Shown: positions 51,093 through 62,515, counted from the stretch's first letter. The stretch: 64,000 bases of DNA from Rhipicephalus microplus (GCF_043290135.1 NC_134700.1:241927088-241991087), one strand, 5' to 3'. Program-made: numbers and translations. Notes: generated by a model not told the origin, from the sequence alone.

Positions 51093-51719
51093 ACATTTTA
51101 TAATATAAAAATTCGGCAGATCTCACGTAGCTGCATGGGAATCCACGTTATGCGAAGCATGCGAAAGAAATGTGACCATGTTGCAACTCTTTTATTGAGC
51201 AACACGTCATTAAATTACGCTAAATTATTATACAAATGTGGCACACATAGACATATCTTGAAGAGTTGCAGATGTTTACATAACCAGTTCTTTGCACTTG
51301 CGCTACGATGCCAACTGGAATATGCGTATCAGCAACACCAGAAGGTGATATAAAGCGCTGATGTTCGCGAAGATGCTTGCCCTTGACACTGCTGCATAAA
51401 TCAACTTCAGCGCATGGACATAACCATATCTGACGTTAAACTGACGTGACGATTGTATCAGAATAGTACATAGGTAATGTTTATAAAATTGGGCAGGCAG
51501 CCCTGAAACCACTGTTAACGTTTCTCGAAGATTAGCGTCTATCTAAAAAGTATAGTGGTGGTAAAATGCTTCATTGGCACCCAGAATACTTGGACTCGAT
51601 TCCAGATGGGACTCGTCGGGTCGACGCAACCGACGTCGGGTATTTCTTGACACTCACGCGTTAAAATTACCCATGTGTGTTCTCGTCGTTTCCGAGCAGA
51701 TACCAAGTGTCAATCACCT
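51093..51719. other. Unassigned DNA
   Basis: No gene motif recognised. Confidence 0.4.
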
Positions 51720-51774
51720 GTGGCACATACCCGCATACCAGTGGCACATACCCGCCCGTAGGTATGTGCCACTG
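51720..51774. repeat. Direct repeat and 14-bp hairpin (GTGGCACATACC)
   Basis: GTGGCACATACCCGC occurs at 51,720-51,734 and 51,741-51,755. CAGTGGCACATACC (51,739-51,752) is perfectly complementary to GGTATGTGCCACTG (51,761-51,774), with an 8-nt loop. Confidence 0.9.
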
Positions 51775-51934
51775 TCTGGCGGAAAGTGTTCGACGTACGC
51801 GACGGGATTGTAACATTATTAATGTCTTGACAAGCGTGTCGTATTCCTCAAACCGTCTTACCCTATCATGCTAATTTTGGTTCACGCCAAGTAAATGGGG
51901 TGACCGCGAGAGCACCCAAACGTAAGCGGCCAGT

Positions 51935-52152
<218 letters not shown>

Positions 52153-52424
52153 CGCTCAATGTCGCCGAAGTTTGCTAAGAAATGCTTCGCATTTAAAATT
52201 GAGACGCGCACCTGTCCATGTTCTCAGGAAGGAAAATAGAGGGAAAAGAAAGGCAAGGAGGTTAACCAGCCTATAGCCAGCCGGTTTGCTACCCTGCGCA
52301 TGGGGGAGGGATGGGGGAGATGAAAGAGAGCAGAGAGGGAAGATAGAAACAGCACATTTGGCAGCACATGCGCGCACACTCAGTCATAGTCCAGTCTTGT
52401 CTTTCGCGGTGTGTGACATTGCTG

Positions 52425-55400
52425 TTACAGTCGCTTGTTCAAGTCGGTGTCGCGTAGGAATTTCAACAGAGCTTTCGTCGCCTTCTGTTGCAGTGTCTTC
52501 TCTCGGGCACTTGACAGAATAGTGTCCACAGATATTTGGCTGTTGTCGATGCGCGCAAAAGCAGACGCCTGTGACTGTCTCTGGATTTCATACAATGGAC
52601 AGTCACACAGGATGTGGTGTAGCGTCTCTTCGCAATGACAGGCATCGCAGAGAGCGTTGTCGGCCATTCCTATGACAAAGGAGTAAGATTTTGTAAATGC
52701 CACTCCTAGCCATACGCGATGAAGTAGGGTGGCTTCTCTTCGGTCGAGTCCAGTGGGCATGCGCAGATCCATCAAATAGGACAGGTGGTGTTGACGATTC
52801 GTATCGATGCTTGGTGGGCACCATAGTGAAAACGTGATTTCACGCGCAAGTCGTCGAAGATTACTGGCAGCATCAGTCCTCGAAAGTGGTATGGCTTCTT
52901 TTCGTGTTCCTTCAAGGGCTGCCCGCGCGGCAGTATAGGCATGTTCGTTTCATATGATGCCGCAATGACTTGGCAGCCATTGAAGCGTCACATGATGCCC
53001 TTTCTCGAGTAAAGTGTGGAGAAGGCATCGAATTTCGAAAACAAGCTGTTCGTATGGGCCGCGACGCAGTGCTGAGAGCACAGATTGTAGGGCAGCCCTT
53101 GAGTCGCTGAAAATCGACCATTGTTGCGGTGGTTCCCGATTGACCACACAAAGTGCAGCACGCAAAGCAGCTAGTTCCGCTGCTGTAGATGCCTTGGAGT
53201 GGTCAGTCCTAAAGCTGATGGTAACACCTCTTGCTGGGATAACTACTGCCCCTGACGAACACTGGTGGTTCGTGGAACCATCGGTGTATACATGTATGCT
53301 GTCTGAATATTTCTCGTGCAAAAGAAGAAGGGACAGTTGTTTCAGCACGGGTGACGAAAACTCAGATTTCCTCCGGATCCCTGGTACACTAAGATGCACT
53401 GTGGGTCGAATAAGACACCAAGGTGGTATGGATGGTTGAGATGCATGAGTGAAGCCCGAGGGAATTTTATCGTTGTATTTCACGATAATTTTGGCGAACG
53501 ATGCTTGGCGCCTCTCTGAAGGCAACAGTGCAAGGTGATGGCCGGGGGCACGTGCGAAGTGTCGGATGTGCGTTCTCAGGACTTCTACAACAATGTGAGT
53601 TTGTATCGGATAGTCACCAGCAATTGCAATTGTTGCTTCTGTTGACGTACATCTGGGCAGACCGAGGCACACTCTCAGCGCTTGGGCTTGTACTGCCTGT
53701 AAAACACGAACATTGGTCTTGCAGGTATTGCTAAGCACAGGCAAGCTATATCTGAGGAAACCGAGAAACAGGGCCCTGTAGAGCTCCATCATTGCGTCTA
53801 CTGACATCTCCCACGTCTTTCCTGCCAGGAACTTGAACAGTTGAGAAACAGCGGTCAGGCGCTTCTTCATATAGGTCACATGCGGACTCCAACAGAGGTC
53901 CCTATCAATAATGATGCCCAGAAACCGGTGGGTTTTGGCGTAAGAAATCGGTCGCCCGCAGATTGAGATGACATAAGGGGTCATTGCTTTGCGAGTGAAA
54001 GCCACCAGCGCGCATTTTTCTGGTGATATGCTGAGACCTTGTTTGAACAAGTAGTTGGCAATCATAGTTGCTGCTTTTTGAAGCCGGGAACGTATCTGAG
54101 GACGTGTGACTGCCGATGTCCAGACACAGATGTCGTCTGCGTATATTGATATTTTAATGGTGCTTGGCAAGTATTCAGCAAGGCCAATTAGTGCAAGATT
54201 GAATAGCGTCGGGCTAAGAACTCCGCCTTGAGGAACACCCCTGGAAGTATAGCGTCGCGTAGTTTGGCCATCTTCTGTTAACACAAAGAATGGTCTTGCA
54301 GTCAGGTAACTCGAAATCCACCGAAAGACTCGACCACCAAGGCCAACCACCGCAAGAGAACCCAAAATGGCTTCATGTAGTACATTATCATAAGCGCCTT
54401 TCACATCTAGAAACAAAGCTGCAGATAGTCGCTTACGGGATCTTTCGTGCTGAAAGTACGAAACTAGATCAACGACATTGTCAATAGAAGAGCGGTCGCG
54501 TCGGAAACCAGCCATGGAATTCGGATAAATCTTGTGGTGTTCAAGATACCACTCCAGGCGGCCTAGTATCATCCGTTCCATTATCTTCCCTACGCAGCTG
54601 GCCAGTGCTATTGGGCGGTATGAGGTTAGTTCGAGTGGGGATTTGCCCTGCTTCAAGATGGGTAACAAGCGGCTTACTTTCCAGTCATCAGGAACATTGC
54701 CATCCTGCCACGAGATGTTGTAGAGGCTCAACAGTTCTCTCCTTGCACCTTCCCCAAGGTTGCACAAGGCTCGGTACGGAATACCATCTGGGCCCGGAGA
54801 AGTTGAACGCCTGCAGAGAGCTAGTGCCGCCTCGAGCTCCTTCATTGTAAAAAGGAGGTCCATGTGGTAGTCACGGGAACGGGGGACGTCACCTCTCACT
54901 GGAGAATCTGGACGAGTGGCTTGGTTGGCGATCTGCGCACAGAAATCTTCTGCGACATCGATGTCTGGCCTCCTTTGAAATAGCGCGAGCGCTTTGAATG
55001 GAAAGCGCTGTTCCGTAGGGTGACGCAGACCTTGCACCGTTTTCCAAATGTGTGAGAGTGGCTTGCGAGGGTCTAGTGACTGGCAAAACGTTGTCCATCG
55101 TTCCGACGCTAATCTATCCATGCGACGCCGAATCTTCTTTTGCGTCCTCCTGGCTTCCCTAAGATCGTGAATTGATTTTGTACGCCGATACCGACGCTCC
55201 GCCCGGCGTCGCAGTGCTCGGAGTCGCTCCAACTCTATATCAAAGTCGTTTCGTGTGGAAGATATCGTCACCGTGCGAGTGGCGTTTTGCATTGTGCTCT
55301 TAATTGTTTCCTCTAACCCAGATCGTAGGCCATCGCTGCAAGCATCTTCCATGTCAGATTTGAAGTTGGTCCATTGGACTGCTCGAATGGTCGTCCGTGG

Positions 55401-56096
55401 ACCATAACTAGACAAGCCTTTGATGTTAAGGTAGATTGGAATGTGATCACTTCCTCGTGTCTCAACATCTGGAAACCACTTGACGTATCTCGCGAGAGAG
55501 TTGGAGACAAAAGCAAGGTCGAGACAGCTGCCGTATGTCACCCCTCGAAGAAAAGTGGGGCGGCCGTCGTTCAGGAGAGTAAGGCCATAGTTGTAGGCGA
55601 TGTTTGCTAACCTGCGTCCTCTTGCATTTGTCCGCGTACTTCCCCATGCGTGATTGTGCGCATTGAAATCACCTATGAGGACCCATGGTGCAGGACACAC
55701 TCTCAAAATATCCGCTAATCTCCTGGAATCGAGATTACTTGACGGTGATATATAAACGCCTATGAGAGTAAACATGAATTGGTTCTTTTTCACAGTGATG
55801 CAGACATACTGATTGTCATCGTGAGGTGCAATTGGTTGCACAACATACGTCAGTTCACGACGAACAAAGGCGATGATTTTGCTGCACGCACCGTTCGTTG
55901 AAGACATGACAGCTTCGTACCCCGATAGTCTTATTGGTTTCGACAAATTGGGTTCACAAATGACGATAATTGGAAACACGTTGGTAAACACAAACTGACG
56001 AAAATCTGAAAGGCGTGATTTTAGTCCTCTGGCGTTCCATTGGATGACGGATGCAGCCTTGACTTCTTTAAGAAATGTTGAGGTGTGAGTAGCCAT
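52425..56096 (-). pseudogene. ORF2 (endonuclease, reverse transcriptase, RNase H) of LINE copy B, one nonsense codon
   Basis: A multifunctional retrotransposition enzyme. I choose the ATG at 56,096, 4 nt after the ORF1 stop; the open frame extends 7 codons further upstream to a TTG. Numbered from that TTG: endonuclease motifs QWNARGL (26-32), CEPN (54-57), GDFNAH (149-154) and SDHIP (223-227). The reverse transcriptase has GPDG (442-445), FLDVKGAYD (569-577), GVPQGGVLSP and YADD (659-662). RNase H has YTDGS (944-948), AAELAAL and FSDSR (1003-1007). A TGA at 52,950-52,952 interrupts the last RNase H motif, and the next AD is AY. The same frame then runs to 52,425 and includes the C-terminal CDACHCEETLHHILCDC. 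About 1,223 codons in all. Confidence 0.92.
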
Positions 56097-56100
56097 CTTC

Positions 56101-57174
56101 CTAGTTGAGAGATTCAAGCACTGGGCTTAGGGCGTCCAATAGTCCAAGTGCGCTTCGAGCAGATGGTGTCTTCATGTCGACTAATATCGCTCGGATGGCT
56201 TCTATAAGGGAACGCAGCACCGAGATCACTTGACGATCAGTTTTAGGCAAATCTTCCATGGTTGGAGACGGCTCTTGTGTGCCCACAACCTGCAGAGGTT
56301 CCTTGGCAGAAGAGCACGTCGGGAGCGTGGGCCAATCCTCCAGAGAAGGAGGCTTCTCTGTTTCTTTCGTAGAAGTGGTGGGCCCTTTCGCGGCGATACT
56401 GTATGGAACCGCTACAGAGTGGGAAGGAGCGTCTCGGGAATGTGCCTTCTTTGAAGACTTTCGATGATGCCGACGTCGACGTCGACGCCGGACTACTTCG
56501 GCTGCCTCCCTGTGTGTTGAGTTGTCTCGGGCCATTTGTCTGAGAAACGCGCGCTCCTTTTGGATTCGAGGACAGTCTTTCGACGAGGCAGCATGAGGAC
56601 CACTGCAGTTGGCGCACTTCAGAGTAGTCGCCCGACAGGCGTCTTCAGCATGAGATTCAGCGCAGCGGGGACACAGTCGTAAGTTGGGGCATACGCCCTT
56701 GACGTGTCCTAGCCTGAAGCACTGATGACATTGAAGTGGCTTTTGGATGAATGGTCGAACCGGATGTCGAAAATGTCCAACTTTAACGTGGGACGGTATG
56801 CAATCTCCCTTGAAAAACACTTTTACGCAGCGCGTATTTCCAAGGCGCCGCACTTGCGTAATGACAGTTCCCTCGTTTGCAGGCTTGATGAGGGTAGACA
56901 AGTCAGCATTAGGAATGGCAGTGTCAATGTCATAAATTACACCGGCAATTGATTTGTCATCCATCGGGATAAAGGGGCGCATTTTAATGCCACCTAGCTC
57001 AGTCATTTGCTGCAGCTGTCCTAGCGCACTCACATCGTGCACGTCTATGGCGAGAATGTTCTTCCTTGGGTTTACTCGTACGTCCTTAATTTGATGTGGC
57101 ACCGCACATTCGAGAGCAACCAAAAGGGCTTGCCTGTTCAGGAGCCGTAGGTTGCTTGATGGATCTTCGGGCAT
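56101..57174 (-). CDS. ORF1 (gag-like zinc-knuckle protein) of LINE copy B, N-terminally truncated
   Basis: RNA-binding ORF1 of the LINE, 357 codons from the first Met. It has lost about the first 115 residues compared with copy A. The frame opens just upstream without an ATG (through RWPHVIIF), because the element is 5'-truncated there, so the remaining Met is probably not a native start. Three knuckles are intact: CHQCFRLGHVKGVC (C-x2-C-x4-H-x4-C), CPRCAESHAEDAC (C-x2-C-x3-H-x4-C) and CANCSGPHAASSKDC (C-x2-C-x3-H-x6-C), the triplet usual for this LINE group. An Arg/His-rich basic stretch follows at about residue 228. The TAG stop at 56,101 lies 4 nt before the ORF2 ATG. Confidence 0.9.
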   Translation of the reverse strand: MPEDPSSNLRLLNRQALLVALECAVPHQIKDVRVNPRKNILAIDVHDVSALGQLQQMTELGGIKMRPFIPMDDKSIAGVIYDIDTAIPNADLSTLIKPANEGTVITQVRRLGNTRCVKVFFKGDCIPSHVKVGHFRHPVRPFIQKPLQCHQCFRLGHVKGVCPNLRLCPRCAESHAEDACRATTLKCANCSGPHAASSKDCPRIQKERAFLRQMARDNSTHREAAEVVRRRRRRRHHRKSSKKAHSRDAPSHSVAVPYSIAAKGPTTSTKETEKPPSLEDWPTLPTCSSAKEPLQVVGTQEPSPTMEDLPKTDRQVISVLRSLIEAIRAILVDMKTPSARSALGLLDALSPVLESLN

Positions 57175-57226
57175 GAAGATGATGACGTGCGGCCAGCGCG
57201 CGTTCTCATGTTCTCCATGTTCTCAG

Positions 57227-58582
57227 CGTGCGCGCGTGAAGTAGGGGAAGAAAAGAAAAAAAAAACACAGGCGAGAACCACGGAAGCTGAGAAGTTTCGT
57301 GCTCGCGGTGCGGCCGCTTTATAGTGCATGCGTAATAGTACTGAAACACTGGCCTATATGTTGATGCTCGTGCTCTACAAAACAAATTGAACTGATAATT
57401 TTGGGAAAGCATGGCAAAAAAGAAACAAACGGAAGACAGCGAGGCCGAGAAAGATCAAAATTGAAAATCGGTTGGTTGATGTTTCATTGGTGGTTGCGTA
57501 TTTTGATGATGAATTTGAACATGAAGTAAACAAAAGTCAGGTGCGGAAGTCAGCAGGAGAGCGTATGCCACTGACATTTGCTGACTCTTTTGATTATTAA
57601 GTACAGTTCTCATATTCCAGCATGGATTTGTAATAGTGAACCACGACCAAGACAACGAGTGTACTGCTGTGGAGATAATGTACCAGCTATAAAAATTCCC
57701 ATTTTCTAAAGAGAAACTGCTTGCATTAAAAGTAAAAATTTTGAGGTTCGTTCTGCACCATTTCATCACCCCATGTGCACGCGGACATTCGCGAAAAAGA
57801 TGTGCAGAAGCATTATTATTTTGGAGGAAGACCTACATGTCGACCACTAATTTGTGTACGTCATACTTGAGCTTTGTGCGCGTTTCGGCATTTACTTGAA
57901 CAGCGGTGTGAAGCTGAATAAAGGTAACAGTAGCCACACCTCATAAATAAGATCAGTTGAAGACTGATTATGAGTATAAACCATTATATATCGTGAAATA
58001 ATGCACGTAAATTTGCGGAAATAAGTAGTCGTCAAAATCCTAAAAAGGCACTGCTGCCCCAGCGTGCAGCTCACGGCAGTTCGCCTGAATGAAATGCAAA
58101 TGTTAGACTACGCCCGCTAAAATAACCATGCAACGTTTACGTGCCAGAGCGCATTGTCTTCAAACAGCAGAGAATAGGCTGCCGTCACTTACATGCGTGT
58201 ACCTCGCGACACAAATAAGCAAAATCGCTTACAGCACACGCACGTGCGAGAAACATACGTAGGTTTCCACAGCCGAACACAGCCTCGTCGCGCTGGTATC
58301 AGCAAATTTCGGTGAGCGAAACATCCGCGGTTCACGGGTAAGCACAAAAACGGCGCGCGAACACACGTTAATCGTTCTTGCAGAACGGCACACCACGAAC
58401 TGAAGTCAGAGTCGAAAGTGCTCACCATGGTTGTCCCGAGTTCATGAAGCCCTACAAACTATTCACTGATCAAATGCATGCGCGAACAAATGCATATGTC
58501 ACAAAAAGTTTAAAGTTCCGCCGACGGTTTGCAAAAAGCCACTTGGTAGATATAAACCTCCGCAAAAAGACTCGCCTTCACG
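57227..58582. other. Unassigned DNA to the left of a SINE cluster
   Basis: This is the pre-insertion flank of LINE copy B, followed by AT-rich sequence. No gene motif recognised. Confidence 0.4.
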
Positions 58583-58672
58583 TGGTGGCGCTGTGGTGCA
58601 ATAGCTAAAACATCTGCTTCACGTGCATGAGGTCCCGAATTCGACCCTAGTGCTCGGGTGGTCTGCAGATGT
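58583..58672 (+). mobile_element. tRNA-like SINE head
   Basis: TGGCGCTGTGG (A-box-like, about 58,586) and GAATTCGACCCTA (B-box-like, about 58,637) stand at tRNA-like spacing. The Ruka-type SINE follows in the opposite orientation, so this head seems cut off at about 58,672. Confidence 0.5.
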
Positions 58673-58911
58673 AATTGATTGATATCTGGGGTTTACCATC
58701 CCAAAACCACCGTATGATTATGAGAAATGCCGTAGTAAAGGGCTCTGGAAATTTTGACCACCAGGGGTTCTTTAACGTGCACTGAAATCTGAGCACACGG
58801 GCCTACAACTTTTCGGCCTCAATCGGAAATGCAGCCACCGCAGCCGGGATTTGATTCCACGACCTGCGGGTCAGCAGCCAGTACCTTAGCCATTAGACCA
58901 CCGTGGAGGGG
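58673..58911 (-). mobile_element. Full-length Ruka-type SINE, reverse orientation
   Basis: All segments are present, from the ATTGATTGATATCTGGGG tail to the ACCACCGTGG head. On the minus strand the A box reads TGGTCTAATGG and the B box GGAATCAAATCC is slightly altered. No clear target-site duplication was found. Confidence 0.9.
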
Positions 58912-58946
58912 CATTTCATTTTTTCTCAATGATAAATCTATATCGA

Positions 58947-59002
58947 TTGATTGATTTGTGGGGTTTAACGTCCCAAAACCACCATATGATTATGAGAGAC
59001 GC
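58947..59002 (-). mobile_element. 56-bp SINE tail with perfect 15-bp target-site duplication
   Basis: Only the last 56 bp of a Ruka-type SINE are inserted (TTGATTGATTTGTGGGG through TATGAGAGACGC). ATAAATCTATATCGA occurs exactly on both sides, at 58,932-58,946 and 59,003-59,017. This fits target-primed reverse transcription that stopped very early. Confidence 0.93.
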
Positions 59003-59223
59003 ATAAATCTATATCGAGTTCATTGATGGCTTTCAATTGAAAGTCAAGGGCCCATTTTCAATACTGGTGTCGTATTGCGGGGTTTTGATTGAACCGTCAT
59101 TAATTTTTGATCTAGTCAGGTGTCATTGCCGAATAACTCCTCTTAATAAGAATTTTCGTAAGGGTTGTTTGATATTGAACCTACAGAAAAAGAAAATCTC
59201 CCACGTTTTGTGAAAAAAAAAAC

Positions 59224-59702
59224 AGGCTTGCGGGAAAGGCACAGCACAGCCACAGCGAAAGCTCGAAGAGCGGCCTTTCAGAACCTTTTCAAAACACTCA
59301 TTGGATAACTACTCCAAGTACACTCCCTTGATGCCCACTAGGGCATTAAGAATAAGCTTTGTCGTAGTAGGCTGGCATTCGCTAATCTCTTGTTTGGCAT
59401 CCCTCTGAGAAGCGTGGTATCCGCTAAACACTTGCAAGGAATTTCGTGCCAATTATTCATGCAGTGGCTGACGACAATGGAGAATTATGGCTAAAGTGGG
59501 TATGCGCCACAGTTAATAGGGAAACAATAACAAGCTTTTGTAATGGTTTGGAGCATTGGACGGCCCACTCGTCACGTTATTCGCATTGTGCGACGACTGG
59601 TTGTTCTTTCGCGGTTTTAAAGCGCTTTATAAGTGGTATTAACGGAATTGCTTTCCCGACATCAAGCCGGCCTAAGGCAAGTTTTCCAACAAGTCACAAG
59701 CA
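59224..59702 (+). repeat. Composite dispersed repeat, copy A
   Basis: CAGCGAAAGCTCGAAGAGCGGCC, AAGTACACTCCC and GGCCCACTCGTCACG, ATTCGCATTGTGCGACG have counterparts in the same order at 30.85-31.5 kb. It leads straight into the SINE at 59,703. No open frame of note. Confidence 0.6.
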
Positions 59703-59888
59703 CCAGCTTAGCTCACTGGTATAATACTGGGCTGACACCCAGTGGACCCAGGTTTGAGCCCCACTGTGGTTTTGGTGCTAGGTTCTATTTCTAATTTCGC
59801 GCGATGCGGTTACGGACACCGGTGGCGGCGGCGGACAAATGCGCGTGACCCAAGTTGTGATCTCATGAGAGCTTTCGCTGTAAAACTT
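59703..59888 (+). mobile_element. tRNA-derived SINE, second family, with well-preserved A box
   Basis: The A box TAGCTCACTGG (59,709-59,719) matches consensus. The B box reads GGTTTGAGCCCC (59,751-59,762), with a T for the usual C. The tail ACGGACACCGGTGGCGG, ending in GAGAGCTTTCGCTGTAAAA, is shared with 32.1-32.25 kb. A tRNA gene is unlikely because the sequence continues as a SINE body. Confidence 0.7.
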
Positions 59889-59984
59889 TTACCTTGAAAG
59901 TGCATACTTTGTTGCTGCTAACAGGCGTCTTAACTCTGTCTTTGACGAAATAACATAATGACACGTACAGGAAGTCAGTCTCCA

Positions 59985-60235
59985 GTTCATCACTTTCATC
60001 AGCCGGACTAAGACCACTGCAGGGCAAAGGCCTTTCCCACGTCCCGCCAATGAACCTGGTGCTGTGCTTCCTCCTGACACTTTGTGCCTGCAAACTTCTT
60101 AGTCTCAGCTACCCACCTATTTTTATGTCTCTCCCTCATGAGTTTGCGTTGTCTTGGCATCCACTCAGTTACACCTAATGACCAGTGGAGACCAGGGGTC
60201 CCTAGTTCAATTATATTCAATTCTATTTCATCTCA
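59985..60235 (-). mobile_element. 5'-truncated 3' end of the RTE/BovB-type LINE family
   Basis: The minus strand encodes a C-terminal reverse-transcriptase fragment (VTEWMPRQ, then ETKKFAGTKCQEEAQHQVHWRD), matching the end of the plus-strand element at 17.9-18.1 kb. It then continues to the 3' terminus CAGTGGTCTTAGTCCGGCTG with a short TGA-type tail. It is a separate insertion of the same family. Confidence 0.8.
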
Positions 60236-60959
60236 TAGATGAGGGCAAGCTACAGAGAAAGCTCAGGTTTGCCACTTGAAGAGAACTTGATCCTTACAGA
60301 AATAACGCTATACATACACGCTCTAATATACGTAAACCGTTTGTTACAGCGAAAAGTGTTTTAGCCCTGCGGCGACAAGTTATGCTTCATCCACTTTGTT
60401 TTCTTCACATTTATGTCACATTTACTACAATACACTTAAAACGGCGCTATTTCCTTTTCTTAGACTTGCATTGGTTTCAATGTTCTCTCGTTTTCATTAG
60501 GTTTGCGTCAATTAGGCACAGACAGTTTTATTAACGTCTGAATAACCATCTCTTTTGATTTAGAAGAAAAAAGTGTCTGTCCAATGTGATGAGAGCTAAT
60601 TTTTTTTATCTTTAATTTTCCCGCGCAAATCATGCTCCACAAAATCAAACGTTACAGCGTTGTTGATGACGAGTAGAAAACGGAGTACTCCATTTTTTAG
60701 GGCAAAGATATTTAAAAAGGAATGGTTGTCACGATAGTATTCGAATAAGCGAGCTCGTGATGGATACTTCATGAGGCATTAGCCGCGTATATCTAACACT
60801 CCTCTCACGACAGCTCTCGTACCTCACAGAAACCGTTCTGCAAAGGTGGAGCAAACACTCGAGCTTCACGCAAACTTCAAGTGTATACACATTACCAGCT
60901 GCGTGCTATAAACGAATATTACGCCCTACGTTCCACGCCCTTCTTTCTTGTCTACTTCG
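60236..60959. other. Unassigned DNA
   Basis: AT-rich, with no gene motif recognised. Confidence 0.4.
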
Positions 60960-60974
60960 TCAATGCTTTTGGCG

Positions 60975-61213
60975 GCCCCGCCGCGGTGGTCTAGTGGCTA
61001 AGACACTCGGCTGCTGACCCGCAGGGCGCGGGTTCAAATCCCGGCTGCGGCGGCTGCATTTCCGATGGAGGCGGAAATGTTGTAGGCCCGTGTGCTCAGA
61101 TTTGGGTGCACGTTAAAGAACCCCAGGTGGTATAAATTTCCGGAGCCCTCCACTACGGCGTCTCTCATAATCATATAGTGGTTTTGGGACGGTAAACCCC
61201 ACATATGAATCAA
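60975..61213 (+). mobile_element. Full-length Ruka-type SINE with perfect 15-bp target-site duplication
   Basis: The best-preserved SINE in the window and the only Ruka-type copy on the plus strand. The head gives a tRNA-like acceptor pairing (GCCGCGG with CTGCGGC, one wobble). The body and the ATGAATCAATCAA-type tail are complete. TCAATGCTTTTGGCG stands at 60,960-60,974 and 61,214-61,228. The length is 239 bp. A relatively recent insertion is likely. Confidence 0.96.
60987..61041 (+). promoter_or_regulatory. Internal RNA polymerase III promoter (A and B boxes) of the SINE
   Basis: The A box TGGTCTAGTGG (60,987-60,997) and B box GGTTCAAATCC (61,031-61,041) both match consensus, with a 44-nt start-to-start distance. 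Transcription competence is inferred from sequence alone. Confidence 0.85.
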
Positions 61214-61228
61214 TCAATGCTTTTGGCG

Positions 61229-62515
61229 CTGCTCATGTGAACACAGAAAAGAGGAGGGTAAACTTGAGTCACTTCCAGGAGGACACTTCAAACCTACCCC
61301 ACTGTAGAAAGGAAAAGAAAATGTATGTTCATGTGAAAATTACGTTGCTTAACTCGCCTAGAGCGACTACTTCAGGTATATTTACCGAGTATGCTAGGCC
61401 AAAATTTGAGTTTCAGTCAGTTATAGAAGTACTTGAGAAATTAAACACGTGTGATCTGTGAACAATAATAGAAACGTAGATTCAAAGTCCAAACTAGGAG
61501 TACGACCACCGATCATGTCATCTGAAATTTAAGTATTGGTGATCGAAAAAATGGTAAGTAATATTTGTCTTTCTTCAAGGTCCCGAAACAATATGCGATT
61601 CAAAAGGCTCGTGTTAATCTGACAAAAGCGTTCTTAAGGATTATCCCAGAGCAACGGCTTAAGGCAGCTGAACCGCAGTAGAATACATTACTGAGATAAA
61701 GCGCGACGTCGAAGACAGGCCGTTTCTCGTAGGCTTTTATCTCTAACGCAATGAGACGTACTAACCTGACAAACTTTTAAAGTAATGTGATTTAGAAAGA
61801 GTTAAGGAATTTATAGATCCCTACTTAAATAAAGCGGAGAAGTCTTTCATGACTTAGCAGCTTTCACTTCTTCTGGGACGTGCACTGCTTCTGAGTCGGC
61901 CTTTCAGCTGTCAAAGTTAGGATGCACCAGTGCTACTTTGATTCTCCCAAAGCCTGCGGAAGCCCGGAAAAATCAGAATGAGATTACGCATTTGTCGACT
62001 GTCGCTCAGTAGAAGTTGCCTCCCTCTTGAAAGAGACGCCGAAGCCTCGGCATGCCTTTGAGACATTACCTCTAAGATTAGGAAAGACGAAATAAAAAGA
62101 ATATATATGGCCTCCACTTGTAAAAGCAGCCACAGAACTGCAGCCGAAATAATAGGAGTATGAGGTCTGCTCCCCACTTCTGTATTGCTGTGAGACTGCA
62201 CGAGTGAATGCCTACTGTGATATTGGTTATACAGGTATGTCTGTTTTCATGATTTTTCTGGTAGCGCATCTGCAGGCTACGAAGTTATGTCTTATGGGAT
62301 TACGCTGGTTATGCCGTTTCTTCTTGAAGTGTCGTAAAGTAAGCTCAATGATACTCTACATAAGGGCTGTTGAATAATTTTTGTCAACATTGAGATGGCT
62401 GAAATGTTAGTTTTGTGTAGCACAGCTTGTTAGCAAAATTGCTAAGAAGTACCGCAAACATTTATTGCTACATCTGGCCAGTATAAGGAAAATCCAGGCG
62501 GATTTGCGCCGTTGC

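Larger units (their letters stand above)
52228..57213 (-). mobile_element. Non-LTR retrotransposon of the I/Jockey/R1 group, copy B, 5'-truncated, with TSD
   Basis: A minus-strand LINE whose insertion limits are visible: TCCATGTTCTCAG occurs at 52,215-52,227 and again at 57,214-57,226, a perfect 13-bp target-site duplication. The 5' end is truncated inside ORF1. Order: partial ORF1, 4-nt gap, ORF2, 3' UTR with GGTTTGCTACCCT (plus-strand reading). Only one nonsense codon interrupts ORF2. The clean duplication and low damage suggest a younger insertion than copy A. The RNase H domain plus three ORF1 knuckles place it in the I/Jockey/R1 superclade; the exact clade needs a tree. Confidence 0.93.

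Noticed and set aside
60981..61052. Functional tRNA gene
   Set aside because: The acceptor and T arms pair fairly well, but the anticodon stem does not, and the sequence is followed by a SINE body with a target-site duplication. It is a tRNA-derived SINE head.
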